From Nematopogon swammerdamellus (Eukaryota > Arthropoda > Insecta > Lepidoptera > Adelidae): a stretch of DNA of 64,000 nucleotides. The notes beneath the pieces were generated by a model, which searched no databases, had not been told where the DNA came from, and saw only the letters and a program-made list of their open reading frames with translations. Location of the stretch: positions 7,286,545 through 7,350,544 of the forward strand of contig OX336336.1 in the NCBI GenBank assembly GCA_946902875.1, in the 5' to 3' direction. Shown here one piece after another: positions 32,095 through 41,899 of this stretch. Position numbers and translations under genes: made by a program. Position 1 is the stretch's first letter. The number at the start of each line of letters is the position of its first letter.

Positions 32095-33092
32095 TTTTGA
32101 AGTGAAAACTTCTTTAGCGGCACTTGGGTAAAAAAATTTAAACTCGCGTCATCGCGTCCTCGTCAGTCTCGAAAAGCGAAATGTAACCTTAAGTCATTGC
32201 ATTAAGGGTTAAGTTACAGTGGCACGGGATCAATTCTGTTCGTAACACCGCGACAGCGACATTATTATTTAAAATGTAACCTTAAGACATTGCAATAAGG
32301 GTTAAGTTACGATTGGCACGGGATCTGCCGGCACTCCCGGTTTCGGTTGTAGGGTTTCGTTTCGTAACACGTTTATGGCTGTCCATTCTACTAAGTTCTG
32401 CAAAATGAATTGTAGGGTTCCGTAACAAATGCATGTCTGTCCGTTCTACTAAATTTAACATTTATTTCAAAATGAATGTAGGGTTCCGTAACAAATGCAT
32501 GTCTGTCCGTTCTACTAAATTTTACAATTTTCAACCAAGGTCCTCCGACGGTTATTTTATAATAAAAGTAGGGTTCCGTAACAATTTTATGTCTGTCCAT
32601 TCTACTAAGTTCTGCAAAATGAATGTTGGGTTCCGTAACAAATGCATGTCTGTCCGTTCTACTAAATTTAACTTTTCAAAATGAATGAAAGGGTTCCGTG
32701 ACAAATGCATGTCTGTCCGTTCTACTAAATTTTACAATTTTTAACCAAGGTCCTCCGACGGTTATTTTATAATAAAAGTAGGGTTCCGTAACACGTTTAT
32801 GTCTGTCCATTCTACTAAGTTCTGCAAAATGAATGTAGGGTTCCGTAACAAATGCATGTCTGTCCGTTCTACTAAATTTTACATAAATTTTTTTTTATAA
32901 TTTTTTTTCATATTTTTTTTTTATATATTTTTTGTATTTTTTTTTTTTTTTATATTTTTTTTCATTATTATTTTTTTTATTTTTTATTTTTTTTTATACG
33001 TATACTTTATAAATAAACTTAAAACTTAAACTTTTTTTTTAAGTAATGTTACGGTGTTTTCACTTCTGCCGGCACTCCCGGAGTGCACCTGA
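32095..33092 (+). repeat. Family F element, expanded copy
   Basis: The left end GAAGTGAAAACTTCTTTAGC GGC is a small hairpin and the right end is CTGCCGGCACTCCCGGAGTG CACCTGAGGC. The same two ends bound the shorter copy at 47337-47745 on the opposite strand. Inside are a twice-repeated ATGTAACCTTAAG..ATTGCA word (32180-32300), the array at 32340-32885, and a T-rich tract. The tRNA-like part of the other copy is not seen here. Confidence 0.6.
32340..32885 (+). repeat. Irregular tandem array of 'GGGTTCCGTAACAAATGCAT' units
   Basis: Eight units starting near 32343, 32412, 32469, 32569, 32627, 32689, 32779 and 32836, each running GGGTTCCGTAACA..ATGTCTGTCCGTTCTACTAA AT. Some carry a longer insert (TCCTCCGACGGTTATTTTAT) that is itself repeated (32540 and 32750), showing a higher-order repeat. 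The unit resembles the head of family D. Confidence 0.85.
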
Positions 33093-33343
33093 GGCTTTTT
33101 TTTTATGGAAACTGACACGGTTGGCTACATCACCTACAACATCCGTGATGTCAGCCCATAACACCGGGTGAACTAGGCCCCATGTCAGTGCTTCCCTTCA
33201 TTTCATGTCGGCTACACTGAACTGGACGGAAAACACGAACTATTTACATAGCCGTTTCGACCGACGTTTCGTTCAATGCGGTGGTATCAATCCGGCCGGG
33301 ATAAACCCAACCACCTAGTAAGGTAAGAAGGGAAGGGACCCAC
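33093..33343 (-). repeat. SINE family A body, headless, abutting family F
   Basis: TTTTATGGAAACTGACACGG to CACCTAGTAAGGTAAGAAGG and GGGACCCACAG. The head is missing. It starts directly after the CTGAGGC end of family F. Confidence 0.85.
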
Positions 33344-34044
33344 AGATAAAATTAAAAACGGGGTATAAGGATAACCATGTCAGATTTTGCTTCTAGTGAA
33401 TTGGAGGTCCGTACATGCGTCAATTTTCGTTAGGAAACTCGTAGAAAATTAGCCAAGTAGAGATTGACCGAGATAAGCTAGCTTGTGGGGGAAGTATCTC
33501 CGGATTTGGTAGTTACCAAATTGTACTTAGTTAAGTACAATAGTTTCGGAGTTTGGATATAGACGTAATATAATAATGAGACGCTGAGTATATAGGTAAG
33601 TATATTTTAGGTGACTCTCTATTATACGCAATACAAAGCTGTTATATCCTTCCTTCCTTACCTATAATAAAATCCAACGTCTGCTTTCTGTCTGTCTGAG
33701 TGTCTGTCTGTCCGCTTATAACTCGAGAATTCTACGGATAGCTTGATTCTTCCCATCAACTATAGGCTACTTACTATCACGCTAAATAGCTTATGAGGTT
33801 AGCAGTGAAGTGAAATATGAGAGCGGGCGGAGCCGCGGGCACAGCTATCTTCCAATAAAAACTAGTTTGTACTGGAAATTTGATAATAATAATACTACAA
33901 CTATGCTAAGTTTTTTAATATAATGTAAGTTCATTGACTTTTTTTTTCGTTTACTACTTATGCGTTTAATGTGGTTAAGCTTAGCACGCGACATGTCGAA
34001 CCTACCATGTCAACCACACCCAATTCCCAAAGAGTTATCAATAT

Positions 34045-34725
34045 CAATACTAATATTAAATCTATAAGGGATGGTCATGGAGTAAGTTAGTAAGTAAACT
34101 AAATTGACGATTTTTAGAAATATGTTCTGTATGTATGTATGTATGTTCCTCCATAACTCTTAAACCGAACGCGAACCGCCGAATTCGTTGAAACTTGGTA
34201 CTTACACCACCTTACACGCACATTTAGCTAACTTAGTAGTGACACTTGTACCGTGTGGGGTCGGTACTTTAAAATAATAGCCCCACTGCATCTCTCCCCG
34301 CGCATGTCGTAAAAGGCGACTAAGGGATATGACTCCCTTCTTATATTACTAGGTGGTAGGGTTTAACCCGCCCGGATTGGTACCACCGCACTGAATGAAA
34401 GGTCGGTCGAAACAGCTATGTAAATAGTTTGTGTTTTCCGTCCAGTTCAGTGTAGCCGGCTCGACCGAAGGGAGGCACTGACGTGGCACCAAGTTCACCC
34501 GGTGTTATGGGCTGACATCACGGATGTTGTAGGTGATGCAGCCAACCGAGTCAGTTCCCATAAAAAAAAAAAAAACTTACGCTAAGATGTGGCTTTCATG
34601 CAAACCGAATTGTTCCGCGCGCTGAAATAAAGGTAATGCAGGAATGAAGCTCGACCTTCTTTCTTACTTTCTTCTTTTTAAATACGAATATCACGCGAGC
34701 GAAGCCGCGGGCAAAAGCTAGTACA
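34045..34725 (+). repeat. Family E repeat split by a SINE
   Basis: Left part 34045-34244 (AATCTATAAGGGATGGTCAT, TTCCTCCATAACTCTTAAAC, CGAATTCGTTGAAACTTGGT) and right part 34575-34725 (GCTAAGATGTGGCTTTCATG, CGCGCTGAAATAAAGGTAAT, CGAAGCCGCGGGCAAAAGCT). The copy at 24048-24412 shows these to be contiguous normally. Confidence 0.8.
34245..34574 (+). repeat. SINE family A body with alternative head, full length
   Basis: The head reads ACCGTGTGGGGTCGGTACTT, AATAGCCCCACTGCATCTCT and GTCGTAAAAGGCGACTAAGG, a lepidopteran SINE head that I recognise. It is joined at GATATGACTCCCTTCTTATA to the same body as family A (CCCGGATTGGTACCACCGCA and onward) and an A-tail at 34561-34574. The 5S-like block is absent. 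Confidence 0.85.
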
Positions 34726-34987
34726 TAATATTCTGGCGTATAGAGAGAACGAAACCGTCAAAATGTTTAGAATAAGTGAATCTGTGTTTGCGGGGTGTGG
34801 GGCGATCGGGGAAGGTGATGCACACAGAAATGAAATTTTTGATTTCTGTGGTGATGCATGCGGACGGCCGGCGCGGCGCAGCGCGCAGTGACGACGACGC
34901 ACTTCTGCGAACGAACAACCATCTAACACCATACAAACGCGGCGAATGCTCGTCTCCGAAGTTGCCTCAGTTACCAATGCTATCACT

Positions 34988-35138
34988 TAGGCCCACTTGC
35001 ACCAACACGAGTTTAGAGTTAAGTAGCGAGTTATGGATTTAAACGCGGTTTAAACGCGGTTCCCACATACAACGGGTGCTAGCTTAACGAGTTAAACTGG
35101 TTTATAGTTAAATTCGTGTTGGTGCAAGTGGGCCTTAG
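34988..35138. repeat. MITE-like inverted repeat, 'AGGCCCACTTGCACCAACAC' ends
   Basis: The left end (from about 34989) and the right end (to 35138, GTGTTGGTGCAAGTGGGCCT) are reverse complements over about 23 bp, 150 bp apart, with internal imperfect inverted words (AGTTTAGAGTTAA, TTAACGAGTTAAACTGG). CTTAG/CCTTAG at the borders suggests a short TTA-type target duplication. No transposase. Confidence 0.8.
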
Positions 35139-35606
35139 TCTATCTAATTTAATGTTTTTGATTCCGGATAATGTCGGACGTACCTATCTTCTTTAAGTTT
35201 ACCTACGTTCTCGGTTCTATTCAGAAGAATTCCACTGATATCTAAGGTTTAATTAGCAATGTTTTGTCTAATATAAAAGAGAAAAAAAAATAAACATTTC
35301 TTATTTCGTCCAATTCAATCTTAGTACCAATACGGAGAAATATTTCGAAAATTGGTCGCCAGCCCTCAGCGTGATAGAAATTTGTCGGTTGCTGATTACT
35401 CGTATTTTCTGTTTGTTCTCCGCTAAGAAATAATTACCTGGAAACGGTATTGACATTACAATTACCTTGTTACCAACCTTCGGTCGGCCTGCATTCAATT
35501 TTCATCTAATAGATGACATGTTGCACCGCAAATGTGCTTCCGGGGAATAATTTTCCGTATATATTTTATGTATTTTAATAATTTGCAAATTTATTATTTC
35601 ATATGT

Positions 35607-35934
35607 TTTTTTTTTATGGAAACTGACACGGTTGGCTACATGACCTACAACATCCGTGATGTCAGCCCATAACACCGGGTGAACTTAGTGCCACGTCAGC
35701 CTTCCCTTCGGTCGTGCCGGCTACACTGAACTGGACGGAAAACACAAACTATTTACATAGCCGTTTCGACCGACCTTTCATTCAGTGCGGTGGTACCAAT
35801 CCGTGCGGGTTAAACCCTACCACCTAGTAATATAAGAAGGGAGTCATATCCCTTAGTCGCCTTTTACGACATGCACGGGGAGAGATGCAGTGGGGCTATT
35901 CTTTTAAAGTACCGGCCCCACACGGTACAAATGT
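35607..35934 (-). repeat. SINE family A body with alternative head, full length
   Basis: Minus-strand twin of 34245-34574: T-run, GGAAACTGACACGGTTGGCT, body, CTAGTAATATAAGAAGGGAG, TCATATCCCTTAGTCGCCTT, TTACGACATGCACGGGGAGA, AGTACCGGCCCCACACGGTA. Confidence 0.85.
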
Positions 35935-35939
35935 TATGT

Positions 35940-36870
35940 ATAATGTAAAACAGACAGCATAACGCAACATTGTCCTGCCGCACTGTCACCTCTCCGAAAA
36001 AATCCGAACGTATGGCAACCCTAGTTATGTTAAAAAATGACAGAAAATGGCATAGGCATTTTTACCCTTTTACCCTTTGTACGATTGATTTCCATTATTT
36101 ATTTTTTTATTTTATTTGAACTCTTAGCTGAGTTGCAAGGCCAGCTTCCCGGCTTTCAGTCTGGATTGCTAACTAAATGCATTTTGGAAAACTGCATTAT
36201 AATAAATACTAGCTAAGCGTTGTCAAAGCTGCGATGTGCGGTGTCGTGTGTGCGACCAGCGACGTTGCCTAATCGCACGGTGTACGCATTAGATCCTTTT
36301 TACATTAATACACGATTTGGTTTGTATGAACCCTTTAACTTTTTATTTAGGCGGAATTCAGAATTTTTTTTTCAACTATTTTCTGTCTGAATGTAGTCAA
36401 CCCAAAATTTCATTCAATGACCGCGAAATCACCTTCATACCTACAATATAATACCTACATAAAATATTTTGTGATTTGGTAATTTATTTGATTTTCTTAC
36501 ACCTCCTCGATAAGTTGGCGTCTCTTCTAGGTATATATTTATTTGGTTTGCTGATAAAAAAAGATCCACCGATCGAGACGGACCGGCAGAACCGCTCTCT
36601 CCTCATAATACGTACGAGTAGGCCCAAGTTGGAAGGAGAAATCTCCGAGACACGCAATTACGCAGCCCGGGAGAGAATCAATCACGTTGTTTGTTCGCGT
36701 CGTGTCTATTGGGACGAGAGGCCAGACCACAGGGTCAGGAAACTTGTGGTCGTTCCACGTACATACATTTCAGTTCCATTATTTATCTAAATTCAAAATA
36801 TACTAACGTACATTTATTAGGAAACTTGTGGTCACTTTTTGGAATCCGTTTTGGATCATTTAATGTAATT
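35940..36870. other. Stretch with one weak open frame
   Basis: The 104-codon plus-strand frame 36476-36790 has an AT-rich start and a charged second half (36560-36770) of more balanced composition. Two other frames overlap it on each strand. The word GGAAACTTGTGGTC is duplicated at about 36738 and 36820. No domain recognised. Confidence 0.3.
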
Positions 36871-36879
36871 TATTCATTT

Positions 36880-37248
36880 TTAGGGATCCGTACGGGACCC
36901 TATTACTAAGCTTATGCCGTGTGTCCGTCCGTCCGTCTTACCTTTATAGGGCTGTATCATTTGGAACCGTAACAGGTAGCCGGTTGAAAATTTCACAAAA
37001 TATGTGATGGCGGATATCCTAATAAAAAAAAAACTAACTATAAATTGAACGGTCAAACATTGTGTGATGATTACTGATTATAGTGCAAACGCTAAAAGTA
37101 AAACAAATAATAAAAACTGTCCAAATGTGAGTCGGGCTCGCGCTAAGCATGAAAGAAAAAAAAAATTTTTTGTAACTACGTAACACCTATATATTGTTTG
37201 GTGGTACGGAACCCTCAATGCGCGAGTCCGTCTCGCACTTGGCCGGCT
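36880..37248 (+). repeat. Family D repeat, full length
   Basis: GGGATCCGTACGGGACCCTA, CCGTGTGTCCGTCCGTCCGT, TGGAACCGTAACAGGTAGCC, GGTACGGAACCCTCAATGCG and GTCCGTCTCGCACTTGGCCG define both ends. The middle has an insertion compared with 23380-23672 (about 37030-37160). Confidence 0.7.
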
Positions 37249-38162
37249 TTTAGGTAGATAGAAAATACTTTATTGCTCCACGATATTTTCCATAAAAAAG
37301 CACAATAATACTATTTACATAAAATGACACGGACTTATTCCCTACATAGATTTATTCCATATTTTATGCTTTGAATTTTTATTACATTCTTCGTATTTTC
37401 AAGTACATTTGGTGGAGTATGCTCTCAACCTTGGAACGTTATACTGAACTAGTTCTTGCAGGAGCATGTTTATTTGCTGGTTCCTTTAGTAGATTTTCCA
37501 GAGTCTAACTAGAGCGGTAGGCTCCAACGGAAGACTACGAACAACGTTTTAAGCGAGTTACAAAAGGCAAGTTTAGTTGATAATGTCACTTAAAAACACA
37601 CAATTATAGATTCACGATCTAACACGATATATTATACGAACGTCCTCTATAATTTTATTGTCTACGCGGTTGACTGGAATAAATCCTATTGTGCATTAAG
37701 TTCACCTTCAGTATCGTAGCAGTTGGAAAAAATTACATGTTGCTGCCCTTTTCTTGACATTGCCTGGCGGCCAAAAGGAGGCTCCACCATACGTAAAGGA
37801 CATTTTTTTAATCTATATTAAAAATAAATAAAGATGTAAAGTTTATAAGTTTGGATGTTAGGGGGTACTTAATCTCCGAAAATAATCATCCGATTTTTAA
37901 AATTCTTTGACCAATATTTACAATCGACCTTCAGGACAAACAGAGGCTATGCGACCGAAGCCGCAGGTAAAAGTAGCGATCTATAAATTCCTGTAAAATT
38001 CCTTTCACGGAGCCCAAATCATCCACGTGTAAAATTATTTATCCCAAATGCCTCCCATTCTGGTGTAAGACATAAGTTAAAACCGCTGTTGTGAATTCAT
38101 TCACACATTCTTCGTTAATCGAATTATGCAGTCATTTTATTCAATAATCAAAGGAATACAAT

Positions 38163-38515
38163 TCAGCTTCGGTAGCTCGGTGGTGCGGTCGGTCGACTGT
38201 TGTTCGTTATCATAAACACACCTGGGGGCGATCAAAACTCGGATGGGTGAACTTTCGACCGTTGGAGGCTGACCGTGGTTCGGATTCCAGGTAAAACTGT
38301 AGGTCCCTTCCCTTCTTACCTTACTAGGTGGTAGCCACCGCACTGAATGAAAGGTCGGTCGAAACGTCTATGTAAATAGTTCGTGTTTTCCGCTCAGTTC
38401 AGTGTAGGCGGCACTACCGAAAGGAAGCCCTGACATGACCTAGTCCGCCAAGGCGTTATGGGCTTACATCACGGATGTTGTTGGTTATGTAGCCATCCGT
38501 GTCAGTTTCCATAAA
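38163..38515 (+). repeat. SINE family A, near full length
   Basis: Head TTCAGCTTCGGTAGCTCGGT GGTGCGGTCGG, a degraded 5S-like block (CTGGGGGCGATCAAAACTCG GATGGGTGA), body with a deletion of the CCCGCCCGGGTTGGTACC segment near 38335, and tail GTCAGTTTCCATAAATAAAA. Confidence 0.8.
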
Positions 38516-38983
38516 TAAAATTATAACATTCAATGAAACAAAGACTTTAATTTATTTATTTATTCGTCACAACAATAACTCACAAAACAATATAAATTAA
38601 CACATACTCGTACATGTGTCGAAAAGGGAGCCCACTCAGCGGACTCAGTATACAATACAGCTAAGCTTATTTTCAGTGGCTCCCTATGTGGTTGGTCATT
38701 GTGTCAAAACGTATCTCATAGATTCGTAACTGTGACGATTTTTTCACCGGTGGTGTGCTGACTACGCGTTCTATTTCAAGCCTAGAGGATTTGGCCTAGT
38801 GATGTCTCTTTTACTCGTAGAGTGAATGTGCATGTTGCTTGTGATCAAAACAGTGGTTCGTTTGTGCCGGTATTGTTTAGCGCCTGGCCGCGTAACACGC
38901 ACGTTCGCCTGTATTCCTGTATGAAGAGTGTTTCTAGCGAGGTGTTCTAGGAGGTATTTATTATGTTTTAGAATGTTTTTAAT

Positions 38984-39365
38984 AGCGATAAAACACTTTT
39001 TTCTAAGTGTTTTATCGCTTATTCCATGAGGAATGCTCGGAGGAGCTGTTTAACGCGATCCCACCGTCCCCTTTCCACCTCCGCAAAATGCGTACTGGGC
39101 AGGGTTTGCATCCTTATACGCTTGACTTACTGATACGGATGCGTACCAATCGGTTCTGTAGGTCTTTCCTCCACAGAACTGGTAAACTCTGGAACGCTCC
39201 CCCTGCCCACATATTTCCCCCCAAGTACAGTCTCGGGTCCTTCAAGAGAGGCGTGAACGGGCACCTGTCAGGCCGGCATGACATTCCAGCCCCCGCATGC
39301 GACCGAATGTCCATGCGTCTAGACACCTCATGGGTGGCTCGGCGCCAGATGTCGCGCTTACTATA
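38984..39365 (+). pseudogene. LINE family B 3' end (reverse transcriptase C-terminus)
   Basis: Plus-strand frame 39007-39366 keeps MFYRLFHEECSEELFNAIPP, then MRTNRFCRSFLHRTGKLWN, a HIFPPKYSLGSFKRGVN part and a short tail. This is the same C-terminal signature as family A but a distinct sequence family. The RT catalytic domain is absent. The 3' UTR ends GTCGCGCTTACTATAAAAAA. A small inverted repeat, AGCGATAAAACACTT against AAGTGTTTTATCGCT (38984-39019), sits exactly at the 5' truncation point. Confidence 0.85.
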
Positions 39366-39650
39366 AAAAAAACAAGTGCGCGAATCTGCACTCGCGCAAA
39401 CAGAATCGGTTCTGCTCATCGTTCTATATAGAACCGGTAAACTCTAGAACGCTCTCCGTGTCCATATATTTCCCTCAAGTACAGAATCGGGTCCTAAAAG
39501 AGGGACGCGAATTAGGCACCTGTCGGGCCGGTAAGGCATTCGAAATGATTGCCATACCGGCCCGATAGGTTCGACCGCATACGACCGAATGTCCATGGAC
39601 GTCGTTAGTCACCTTATGGGTGGCTCAGCGCCATTTTCAATAAAATAAAA
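39366..39650 (+). pseudogene. LINE family B 3' end, second copy directly downstream
   Basis: Words ATAGAACCGGTAAACTCTAG AACGCTCTCC, CATATATTTCCCTCAAGTAC, GGCACCTGTCGGGCCGG, CGACCGAATGTCCATGGACG and TTATGGGTGGCTCAGCGCCA, ending TCAATAAAATAAAAAA, follow family B. The reading frame is broken and the middle holds a duplicated GGCCGGTAAGGCATTCG..GCCATACCGGCCCGATAGG stretch. Confidence 0.7.
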
Positions 39651-39819
39651 AATGCGAAACAGTGTTAAATGTTGTTCACACACATAGGGTTCCTTAGGCA
39701 TTTCCTTCTTGCACGCATAGGGATTGTGCGCAACAACCACGCGGCGCCGCATCGACTAGAATGCTACTTTTAGGTTTCCGTATTCCGTACGGAAGCCTAT
39801 TACTAAGCCTACAAAGTCT

Positions 39820-40258
39820 TTTTTTTATGGAACCTGACACGGGAGGACTGGAGGAAAATTGGAGAGGCGTATGTCCAGCAGTGGACGCTTCCACGCTGAC
39901 TGACTGACTGACTGACTGACACGGTTGGCTACATCACCTGCAACATCCGTGATGTCAGCCCATAACACCGGGTGAGCTAGGTGCCATGTCAGTGCTTCCC
40001 CTTCAGTCGTGCCGACTACACTGAACTGAACGGAAAACACAAACTATTTACATAGCCGTTTCGTTGAACCCTACCTACCCTTCCCTTCTTACCTAGTAAG
40101 GTAAGAAGGGAAGGAGCCTACAGTTTTACGAGGAATCCGAACCTCGGTCAGCCTCCAACGGTCAGCGGTCACCCATCCAAGTAATGACCGCAACCAGAGT
40201 TGCTTAACATTCAATAGCGACAGTCGACTGTCTGCACCACTGAGCTATCGAGGCTGAC
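39820..40258 (-). repeat. SINE family A carrying an RTE insertion (middle layer)
   Basis: Tail side 39820-39840, then the RTE piece, then 39916-40258 with body and a good 5S-like head (GTCACCCATCCAAGTAATGA, TTGCTTAACATTCAATAGCG on the plus strand). A local CCTTCCCTTCTTACCTAGTA AGGTAAGAAGGGAAGG palindrome at 40079-40114 replaces part of the body. Confidence 0.85.
39841..39915 (+). pseudogene. RTE-type LINE 3' end inside SINE (inner layer)
   Basis: GGGAGGACTGGAGGAAAATT, GGAGAGGCGTATGTCCAGCA and GACGCTTCCACGCTGACTGA are the last 75 bp of the RTE family, with a CTGA tail running into the target. CTGACAC is found on both sides (39834-39840 and 39916-39922). Confidence 0.85.
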
Positions 40259-40601
40259 GAGTCTGTATGTCTGTCCGTCTGTCTATCCATCCGTCCGTCC
40301 GTCCGATGGGCGTATCTTTGAAACCGTAATAGCTAGCCTCGGTGCGCTAGTCCGACTCGCACTTGGCCGGTTTTTTTAATAAATGAATTTACTACTTTAC
40401 ATACACCCTTCTCGAGTTAAGACGTGATTGCCCCTAACCGACCCTTTAAGGTTGTTTCTGCGCTTTTAAGCGCAATGAAAGCATAAACATTTGCATACAA
40501 TTTTCACTGAGCTGGGCTAACCGAAGAATTCAAAACGGCAGAACAAGCACAAGTTCGTCCAGCAAACATGAACTATCCTTCACAGTCATTTCGACAAAAA
40601 T

Positions 40602-40649
40602 TTTTTAGGGTTCCGTATCCGGTACGGAACCCTATTACTAAGCCTACGC

Positions 40650-40681
<32 letters not shown>

Positions 40682-41012
40682 CGTCTGTCTGTCTCTCCGA
40701 GGGCTGTATCTCTTGAACCGTAGCCCTTTGAAATTTTCACAGAAAATGTGTTATTATAGCCTGTATAACAACAAATAAGAAAAATGAGAAAAAGTAAAAA
40801 ATTCACGGGTTTCCCATAGAAGAAACTAAAAAGTGTATGCGCGCGCGCCATCTACCGAAAGGATTATGTATGAAGCATTTTAACTAATCATGAATTTTAA
40901 CTAATATGAAGCATTTCATAAACACGCCATAGATGGCGTGAGTGACGCTGAACATGACATGGCGATACGGAACCCTCGGTGCGCGAGTTCGACTCGCACT
41001 TGGCCGGTTTTT
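40602..41012 (+). repeat. Family D repeat, long form
   Basis: AGGGTTCCGTATCCGGTACG GAACCC, a CTGTCTGTCTGTCTGTCTGT run, CTCTTGAACCGTAGCC and CCCTCGGTGCGCGAGTTCGA CTCGCACTTGGCCGG define the ends. The middle contains an extra segment with CGCCATCTACCGAAAGG and CATAGATGGCGTGAGTG, also in the minus-strand copy at 48187-48616. Confidence 0.75.
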
Positions 41013-41377
41013 TATTATGTAAAGGAAGAGAGACCTACAATTCTGCCTTTTTAATTCCCTGTATGGTAACGTATTAAGCACTGGAACCGTGTAATTGGTC
41101 GCGGTTCGACACACAGTGAACACGCTACCGCCACAAATAGAGCAATTCTATTAGCGCAGGCTTCCGTGACTCCGCCCCAACGGAAGCCTAGGTGATCGAT
41201 TGCGGACGCCCGAGCACGTGTTAAACTCGGCAAAGTATGACGCTCAAGACGTGATAAAACTTGTGAGCATTCGGGGAAATAATAAATATAGGAAAAACTG
41301 GACTAGTAAATGGGTACGAACAACCTTGGAGGTTCGGAGCAAAATACGAAGGGCAGAATTAGAAGTGTGTGAGAGGG

Positions 41378-41379
41378 TT

Positions 41380-41406
<27 letters not shown>
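41378..41406. repeat. (GT)n microsatellite
   Basis: About 13 GT units. The His/Thr-rich frame on the other strand comes from this run. Confidence 0.9.
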
Positions 41407-41411
<5 letters not shown>

Positions 41412-41472
41412 GATAGAGACGAAGTTTGTGGCAGTGGGGAAGAAATGTATCGACCGACATGTGCATATGTAC

Positions 41473-41882
41473 ATTTTTTTATGTAATCCGGTATGGGTGT
41501 CTGTGTCAGAGGGGCCAAAGCACATCCTCCGACCAGTCAATCTCACCTCCGAGAAGGTAGGTGCCATACCATATCGGAGACTTCCCTTTGAATTGCTGGA
41601 CATACTGGACTAGAGGAGAACACAACCGCGGCCGCTATGCGGCCATCTTACATCCAGTGTGGTGGTACCAACACAGTTGGCTACAATTTGAGCCTACCAC
41701 CTAGTAAGGGGCAAGGGAAGGGATCTACAGTTTTATACCGGTTCCGAACGGTGAAGCAGCAGGTGTAAGTACGCGAGTAATTTTTTTCGTCAGAGAAAAC
41801 TCATTGGCACACGCCGACCGGATTCGAACCTCGGACCTCTCGCATGAGAAGCTGATGCCCAAACCACTCGGCCTCCATTGGG
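41473..41882 (-). repeat. SINE family B, full length with tRNA-like head
   Basis: This is the only copy with all parts. Sense (minus) order: tRNA-like head 41882-41800 with A-box GGCCGAGTGGTTTGGG and perfect B-box GGTTCGAATCC, a linker GAGTTTTCTCTGACGAAAAA, the body (GTTCGGAACCGGTATAAAAC, CTAGGTGGTAGGCTCAAATT, GTTCTCCTCTAGTCCAGTAT), and the end CCCATACCGGATTACATAAA. Family B is therefore a tRNA-derived SINE with a body that is separate from family A apart from short shared words such as GGTCCCTTCCCTT. Confidence 0.85.
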
Positions 41883-41899
41883 CAAGAAAGGTCTCACAG

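Larger units (their letters stand above)
39767..40372 (+). repeat. Family D repeat split by a SINE (outer layer of a triple nest)
   Basis: Left part 39767-39819 (TTAGGTTTCCGTATTCCGTA CGGAAGCC..AAAGTCT) and right part 40259-40372 (AGTCTGTATGTCTGTCCGTC, TGAAACCGTAATAGCTAGCC, TCCGACTCGCACTTGGCCGG). AGTCT occurs at both borders of the inserted SINE (39815-39819 and 40260-40264), consistent with a target duplication. Confidence 0.8.

Noticed and set aside
41244..41603. 119-codon frame with Thr/His run
   Set aside because: It comes from the (GT)n microsatellite and the adjoining SINE B.
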